From: an uncultured Hyphomicrobiales bacterium
GTDB taxonomy: Bacteria > Pseudomonadota > Alphaproteobacteria > Rhizobiales > Hyphomicrobiaceae
NCBI GenBank assembly: GCA_902826255.1
Contig: CADEEC010000013.1
Location: forward strand, 1 to 36,369
Direction: 5' to 3'
Length of the DNA stretch: 36,369 bases
Shown: positions 31,139 through 36,369 of the stretch, piece after piece
Layout of the letters: each line of letters starts with the position of its first letter
How positions within the stretch are numbered: the stretch's first letter is position 1
Notes under the pieces: generated by a model
What the model was told of the DNA's origin: nothing
The model's input: only the letters and a program-made list of their open reading frames with translations
The model's database searches: none
Translations under genes and position numbers: made by a program

Positions 31139-32251
31139 ATGACACTTGCCGAACACTATCGCGCCCAGATCGCCGAGGGCGTGATCGAGCCCGATGCCGC
31201 GCAAGCCGCCGCTGCCGCCAAGCTCGATGCCTTGGCCAGCACGATCCGCCATTGGCGCCGCAAGCGGCACGGCTTTGCTGCGTTCCTGTCGCGCCCCGAG
31301 CCTGCGCCGAAAGGCCTCTACATCTTTGGCGCCGTCGGCCGCGGCAAGACCATGCTCATGGACCTGTTCTTCCAGAGCTCGACCTTCCGCTACAAGCGCC
31401 GCACGCATTTCCACGAGTTCATGGCGGAGGTGCACGACCGCATCGCTGACGCCCGCAAGTCGCATGCCGGTGATCCCATCCCGCAGGTCGCCGCAGCCAT
31501 TGCCGACAAGACGGCGCTGCTGTGCTTCGACGAGATGCACATCACCGACATCGCCGACGCCATGATCCTCGGCCGCCTGTTCAAGGGCCTGTTCGAGAAC
31601 CAGGTGGTGGTTGTGGCGACTTCCAACGTGCATCCGCGCGACCTCTACCGCAACGGCCTCAACCGCCAGCTGTTCCTGCCCTTCATCGACCTTCTCGAGC
31701 AGCACATGGAGATCGAGGAATTGCTGGCCGCGAAGGATTTCCGCCTCGAGAAGCTGTCCGGCAAACCGCTCTACTTCACACCCGCCGACGATCGCGCCCG
31801 CGCCGAGATGGACAAGCTGTGGGCGGAGCTCACCGGCAAGAGCGCCGGCGCGCCGCTGATCCTCGAGGTGAAGGGCCGCAAGCTCACGGTGCCCAAGGCT
31901 GCCCTCGGCGTGGCGCGCTTCAGTTTCGACCAGCTGTGTGCGCAGCCGCTCGGCACCATCGACTTCCTCGCCATCGCGCACGCCTTTCACACCGTCTTCA
32001 TCGACGGCATTCCGGACTTCTCCGACGTGCGCCGCGACGTCGTGCGCCGCTTCATCAACCTGATCGACACGCTCTACGACAACCGCGTCGGTCTCGTCGT
32101 GTCGGCGGCCGCCGAGCCCGATGCGCTCTCGACCGAGCGCGAGATGAAGTTCCTGTTCGAGCGCACCGCCTCGCGTCTCACCGAGATGCGCTCCGAGAGC
32201 TACCTCGCCGCCCGCAGCGACCGCCTCGCCGCCGCCGAGCCCGCGGCTTAG
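31139..32251 (+). CDS. zapE: Cell division protein ZapE (AFG1-like ATPase)
   Basis: The 370-residue AAA+-type ATPase has the Walker A GAVGRGKTMLMDLFF (K70), the Walker B LLCFDEMHITDIADAM (D131-E132), and sensor-type VVVVATSNVHPRDLYRNGLNR. The C-terminal half has IDFLAIAHAFHTVFIDGIPDF and NLIDTLYDNRVGLVVSA, all AFG1/ZapE signatures. In E. coli it acts at the division ring; alphaproteobacterial members commonly lie upstream of mdh, as here, although a flavin monooxygenase now separates them. The ATG at 31139 has no strong Shine-Dalgarno. Confidence 0.94.
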   Translation: MTLAEHYRAQIAEGVIEPDAAQAAAAAKLDALASTIRHWRRKRHGFAAFLSRPEPAPKGLYIFGAVGRGKTMLMDLFFQSSTFRYKRRTHFHEFMAEVHDRIADARKSHAGDPIPQVAAAIADKTALLCFDEMHITDIADAMILGRLFKGLFENQVVVVATSNVHPRDLYRNGLNRQLFLPFIDLLEQHMEIEELLAAKDFRLEKLSGKPLYFTPADDRARAEMDKLWAELTGKSAGAPLILEVKGRKLTVPKAALGVARFSFDQLCAQPLGTIDFLAIAHAFHTVFIDGIPDFSDVRRDVVRRFINLIDTLYDNRVGLVVSAAAEPDALSTEREMKFLFERTASRLTEMRSESYLAARSDRLAAAEPAA

Positions 32252-32295
32252 ATTCTCGCGGTCTTCTCGTCAGTTCCGCGCAAACGCGCCCTTCC

Positions 32296-32394
32296 TTGTC
32301 ATTCCCGCGCAAGCGGGAATCCAGCTCCAGTCTCGCCGCTGCATTTTTGGCTGGATTCCCGATAGCCTCGCTGTGCTCGGCTTCGGGAATGACG
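32296..32394. repeat. Paired ATTCCCGC-type palindromic repeat after zapE
   Basis: The element starts TTGTCATTCCCGCGCAAGCG with a hairpin ATTCCCGC-GCAA-GCGGGAAT, and ends TTCGGGAATGACGG. An internal TGGATTCCCGA mirrors it, so both ends are inverted. It lies in the convergent gap between zapE and the flavin monooxygenase and may provide the 3' end for both. Confidence 0.85.
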
Positions 32395-32423
32395 GTGCGG
32401 GCGAGCAGGCGGTGTTGTTGGCC

Positions 32424-33800
32424 CTACTCCGCTGCCTCCGACACCGTCGGCGCGGCGCGCGGCGCAGGTGACAGGTTCATCCGCCGGACGTCGCTGAAGC
32501 GGCGCATCAGGCGTTTCAGAAGGCGGCGATAATCGTAGTAGTTCACCTCCAGCCGGTGCCGGTCCGAGGCCACGAAGCTGCGCCGGACATTGGCCGCGTG
32601 CCGCGCCGCGATGGCCTCCCGCAAGGCCTGCGCTCGTTCCGGTGCTCGGTTCTCAGCCACGATCAGGTCGGCGATCAGCTGGCCCTGATAGTCGGCAAGC
32701 CGCCACATGCTGCCGTTGGCCTGCGCCAGCCCAGCCGCGAACAGCCCCTTGTGCTCGGGATGAAAAGCGTTGAGCTCGAAGCGCGGCCGCCCGGCCGCAT
32801 CGTAGGCGATGCTCTCGTCGAGGAAGCGGATCAGCGGTTGATAACCTGTCGCAAATACGACCGTGTCGACCGCCGCCGACGTGCCGTCCTTGAACACCAC
32901 GCGCTCGCCCTCGTAGCGTGCGATCTCCGGCTTCAAGGCCAGCTGCCCATGCGCGACGAAGCGCGGGATCTGGTCTGTCATCGTCGGGTGCGCCTGGTCG
33001 ATGCTGTAGTCGGGGTCCGGCATGCGGTAGCGCGAGGGCGGCCCTTGCACCAGCCACAGCGTGCCCTGGAACAGCCAGCGCCGCATGATGCGCGGCATCG
33101 GCACCATCTCCGCATAGGAGATCACGTCGCCGGTCGGGAACCCCAGGATGAACTTCGGCACGAACCAGTAGCCGCGGCGCAGGCTGAGAAATACCTCCGA
33201 GCCGCCGTGCACGGCGTCCGAGACGATGTCGGCCGCCGAGTTTCCGCATCCCACCACCAGCACGCGCCGGTCACGCAGCTGCTTGGGGCTCTTGTAGGTG
33301 CGCGCATGCATGATCTCGCCGCTGAACGTGCCGGGATAGTCCGGCATGCGCGGCACGTCGTGATGTCCGCTCGCGATCACCACGCCGCGATAGAGCCGTG
33401 GCGCGCTCTCGCCGGCAACCGCCACCTCCCACATCCCGTCGCGCGGCGCGATGCGCGTCACCGATTTGCCGAACTCGATATGCGGCGCAATCCCGAACTT
33501 TTCCACCACGTCTCGGAAATAGCCGAGCACGCGCTCGTGGCTCGGGTATTCGGGATAATCCTCGTCCAGCATCGGCAGGTCGTCGAAGCCGGTGGAGCTG
33601 ATCGACGACACCAGGTGCGTGGTCTCGTACACGATCCCGCTCGGGCTGTGGAAGTTCCACAGGCCGCCGATGTCCTGCTCGCGTTCCAGGCAATCGAAAG
33701 CGATGCCGCGGGCCACGAAGTTCTTGGCCACCGCAAGGCCCGACGCCCCGGCGCCGACGATGCAATATCTGTCGCTGTAAGATGTGGCGGTCTTTTGCAT
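32424..33800 (-). CDS. Flavin-containing monooxygenase (FMO/BVMO-like)
   Basis: The 458-residue two-dinucleotide-binding flavoprotein would oxygenate N, S or carbonyl groups using NADPH and O2. FAD site: YCIVGAGASGLAVAKNF (G16-G21). The FMO fingerprint is FSGEIMHARTY (F159-Y169). The NADPH site is VLVVGCGNSAADIVSDA, and ATGYQPLIRFLDES follows. The N-terminal EREQDIGGLWNFHSPSG matches the GG-x-W loop. I chose the ATG at 33800 (MQKTATSYSDRYC); the frame opens to 33917, but that extension is probably mdh upstream DNA. It lies on the minus strand between zapE and mdh, divergent from mdh. Confidence 0.93.
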   Translation of the reverse strand: MQKTATSYSDRYCIVGAGASGLAVAKNFVARGIAFDCLEREQDIGGLWNFHSPSGIVYETTHLVSSISSTGFDDLPMLDEDYPEYPSHERVLGYFRDVVEKFGIAPHIEFGKSVTRIAPRDGMWEVAVAGESAPRLYRGVVIASGHHDVPRMPDYPGTFSGEIMHARTYKSPKQLRDRRVLVVGCGNSAADIVSDAVHGGSEVFLSLRRGYWFVPKFILGFPTGDVISYAEMVPMPRIMRRWLFQGTLWLVQGPPSRYRMPDPDYSIDQAHPTMTDQIPRFVAHGQLALKPEIARYEGERVVFKDGTSAAVDTVVFATGYQPLIRFLDESIAYDAAGRPRFELNAFHPEHKGLFAAGLAQANGSMWRLADYQGQLIADLIVAENRAPERAQALREAIAARHAANVRRSFVASDRHRLEVNYYDYRRLLKRLMRRFSDVRRMNLSPAPRAAPTVSEAAE

Positions 33801-33878
33801 GAGCGCGGCGTTAGCATGCCCCAACGGGGCGTTGAACTCTGCTAGGGTGTGATGGTTGCAAGCTCGCTGCCGTTTTCC

Positions 33879-33907
33879 TTGAACGGCCGATTGTTTCGGG
33901 TTAACCA
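33879..33907 (+). promoter_or_regulatory. mdh: Possible promoter of the mdh-ridA-sucC operon
   Basis: TTGAAC (33879-33884) and TAACCA (33902-33907) are 17 bases apart, in the divergent gap, 61 bases before the mdh ATG. The -10 match is weak. Confidence 0.35.
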
Positions 33908-33961
33908 ACCCGGGCACGCGGGCAATCGAGCCCGCCTCAAGTTTCTACATCCTAGGGATAA

Positions 33962-34936
<975 letters not shown>

Positions 34937-34945
34937 GGCAGCATC

Positions 34946-35332
34946 ATGGCCAAGAAGGCAATCACCACGCCCAAGAGCAAGCCGATCGGGCCCTACTCGG
35001 CCGCAGTCGAATCCGGCGATACCGTCTTCATCTCCGGCCAGATCCCGCTCGATGCCGCCACCGGCAAGCTGGTCGAGGGCGACGTCAGCGCCCAGGCCAA
35101 ACAGTCGATGGAGAACCTCAAGGCCTTGCTGGAAGCGGCCGGGGTCTCCTTCGGCCATGTCGTCAAGACCACGATCTTCCTCACCAGCATGGGCGACTTC
35201 GCCGCCGTCAACGAGGTCTATAAGGCCTACGTCAGCGAGCCCTATCCGGCCCGCTCGACCATTGCCGTGGCGGCGTTGCCTATGGGTGCAAAAGTCGAAA
35301 TTGAGATGATCGCTTCCCGCAGTGCAGTATGA
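34946..35332 (+). CDS. RidA family protein
   Basis: The 128-residue YjgF/RidA protein has PIGPYSAAVESGDTVFISGQ at the N-terminus, then AQAKQSMENLKALLEAAGVSF and KTTIFLTSMGDFAAVNEVY. R103 lies in PARSTIAVAALPMG and E118/E120 in KVEIEM. R and E are at the positions needed for enamine/imine hydrolysis. It hydrolyses reactive 2-aminoacrylate-type intermediates in characterised members. ATG 34946 lies nine bases after the mdh stop; the ridA gene is thus embedded between mdh and sucC, an uncommon position. The gap to sucC is 129 bases. Confidence 0.94.
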   Translation: MAKKAITTPKSKPIGPYSAAVESGDTVFISGQIPLDAATGKLVEGDVSAQAKQSMENLKALLEAAGVSFGHVVKTTIFLTSMGDFAAVNEVYKAYVSEPYPARSTIAVAALPMGAKVEIEMIASRSAV

Positions 35333-35385
35333 GTTTCTCGCAAGGCCGAAACGGCGCACTGGCGGATATCGGCCGATCTGGCATA

Positions 35386-35395
35386 TGGTATACCA
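35386..35395. promoter_or_regulatory. Palindrome TGGTATACCA upstream of sucC
   Basis: A perfect 10-bp palindrome sits in a locally AT-rich stretch in the 129-base gap between the RidA gene and sucC, 67 bases before the sucC ATG. GntR-family (FadR/FCD-type) regulators bind TGGTATACCA-like sites, so it may mark an internal promoter or operator for sucCD. Confidence 0.4.
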
Positions 35396-35461
35396 CAACA
35401 GGTAAGCGTGCGGCTGGACCGCACCTGCAGACCTGACCGAACGCGCGATCCGGGGGCCAGC

Positions 35462-36369
35462 ATGAACGTCCACGAGTATCAGGCCAAAGAGCTGCTCAGG
35501 CAGTATGGCGTGCCGCTGGCGCAAGGCGCTCCCGCGCTCTCGGTCGACGAGGCCGTCAAGGCGGCGCAGACGCTGCCCGGCCCCATCTGGGTGGTGAAGT
35601 CGCAAATCCACGCCGGCGGCCGCGGCAAGGGCAAGTTCAAGGAAGCCAATGCCGGCGACAAGGGCGGCGTGCGTCTCGCCAACTCCATCGCTGAGGTCAA
35701 AACGTTCGCCGAGCAGATGCTCGGCAGCACGCTCGTCACCATGCAGACCGGCCCTGCCGGCCGCGTCGTCAAGCGCCTGTTCGTGGAGGACGGTACCCAG
35801 ATCGCCCGCGAGCTCTACCTCTCCGCGCTCGTCGATCGCGCCACTTCGCGCATCGCCTTCATCGCCTCCACCGAAGGCGGCATGGACATCGAGAAGGTCG
35901 CGCACGACACGCCGGAGAAGATCGTCACGCTGTCGATCGACCCCGCATCCGGTTACTCCGCCTTCCACGGCCGCAAGGTTGCCTCCGCCCTCAAGCTCGA
36001 AGGCGATCAGATCGACCAGTGCGTGAAGCTGATTGGCCAGCTCTACACCGCCTTCGTCGAGAAGGACATGGCGCTGCTCGAGATCAACCCGCTGGTCGTC
36101 ACCAAGGCCGGCAAGGTCGTGTGCCTCGACGCCAAGATCAACTTCGATGACAACGCCACCTTCCGCCACAAGGACGTGCAGGCGCTGCGCGACGTGGAGG
36201 AGGAGGACCCCGCCGAGGTCGAGGCCTCCAAGTACGACCTCAACTACGTCAAGCTCGACGGCACCATCGGCTGCATGGTCAACGGCGCCGGCCTCGCCAT
36301 GGCCACCATGGACATCATCAAGCTCTACGGCATGGAGCCCGCCAACTTCCTCGACGTCGGCGGCGGCGC
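35462..36369 (+). CDS. sucC: Succinyl-CoA synthetase (ADP-forming) beta subunit, N-terminal part
   Basis: The window holds the first 302 residues; the gene continues past the right edge. It starts [20 protein letters not shown], an ATP-grasp subunit. The ATP-binding part contains [40 protein letters not shown] and [20 protein letters not shown], and the CoA-ligase part begins at [23 protein letters not shown] with LDVGGG at the very end. It makes succinate and ATP (or GTP) from succinyl-CoA with SucD. The ATG at 35462 follows GGGGGCC. It belongs to the mdh-ridA-sucC unit, possibly with its own promoter. Confidence 0.97.
   Translation, partial: MNVHEYQAKELLRQYGVPLAQGAPALSVDEAVKAAQTLPGPIWVVKSQIHAGGRGKGKFKEANAGDKGGVRLANSIAEVKTFAEQMLGSTLVTMQTGPAGRVVKRLFVEDGTQIARELYLSALVDRATSRIAFIASTEGGMDIEKVAHDTPEKIVTLSIDPASGYSAFHGRKVASALKLEGDQIDQCVKLIGQLYTAFVEKDMALLEINPLVVTKAGKVVCLDAKINFDDNATFRHKDVQALRDVEEEDPAEVEASKYDLNYVKLDGTIGCMVNGAGLAMATMDIIKLYGMEPANFLDVGGG

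Overview
The window is high-GC DNA with dense, mostly short operons. It looks like a chromosomal segment of an alphaproteobacterium, most likely Hyphomicrobiales (Rhizobiales) or close to it. The evidence is a SAM-II riboswitch in front of metZ-apaG, a zapE/mdh/sucC neighbourhood, an arsR-arsI-arsC-aqpS cluster, orphan Bug (TctC-type) solute-binding proteins, and a ribosomal protein L19 with an alphaproteobacterial-style helix-hairpin-helix tail. No phage, IS element, CRISPR array or plasmid gene was seen.

Layout. 1-5682: a partial membrane protein (minus strand), cytochrome b561 (plus), then a minus-strand series of a BchC-like dehydrogenase, a catalytically degenerate 6-pyruvoyl-tetrahydropterin synthase homologue, a family 4 glycosyltransferase, a methyltransferase, and a leucine-carboxyl-methyltransferase-type protein with a Tat-like leader. 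5718-9608: the osmoregulated glucan synthase OpgH, an FkbM methyltransferase and an unknown exported protein. 9621-13341: an operon of a Bug protein, a GST and an FAD hydroxylase, then an SRPBCC/ArsR pair with two inverted-repeat operators. 13622-15361: a subtilisin-like protease followed by a small protein resembling its propeptide inhibitor. 16314-19307: promoter, SAM-II riboswitch, intrinsic terminator, then metZ-apaG-argE.

19355-19655 (minus) is a tRNA-Leu(UAA) gene split after the first anticodon base by a 211-nt group I intron of the cyanobacterial/plastid trnL type. I regard this as the strongest observation in the window. 19847-22512: a Bug protein and the two subunits of an aconitase X enzyme. 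22731-26707: a methyltransferase, a DUF3604 protein and L19. 26816-30100: an MFS transporter divergent from an arsenic operon (arsR-arsI-arsC-aqpS) that has no ArsB or Acr3 pump. 30270-36369: a GNAT, zapE, a flavin monooxygenase, then mdh, a RidA-family gene and the start of sucC, the last three pointing to the TCA-cycle operon.

Two families of short palindromic intergenic repeats are scattered through the window: 'GTCATCCCGG...CCGGGATGAC' and 'ATTCCCGC...GCGGGAAT', plus 'CTCTCCCC...GGGGAGAG' hairpins. Because of the high GC, very long open frames occur antisense to real genes. These were discarded.
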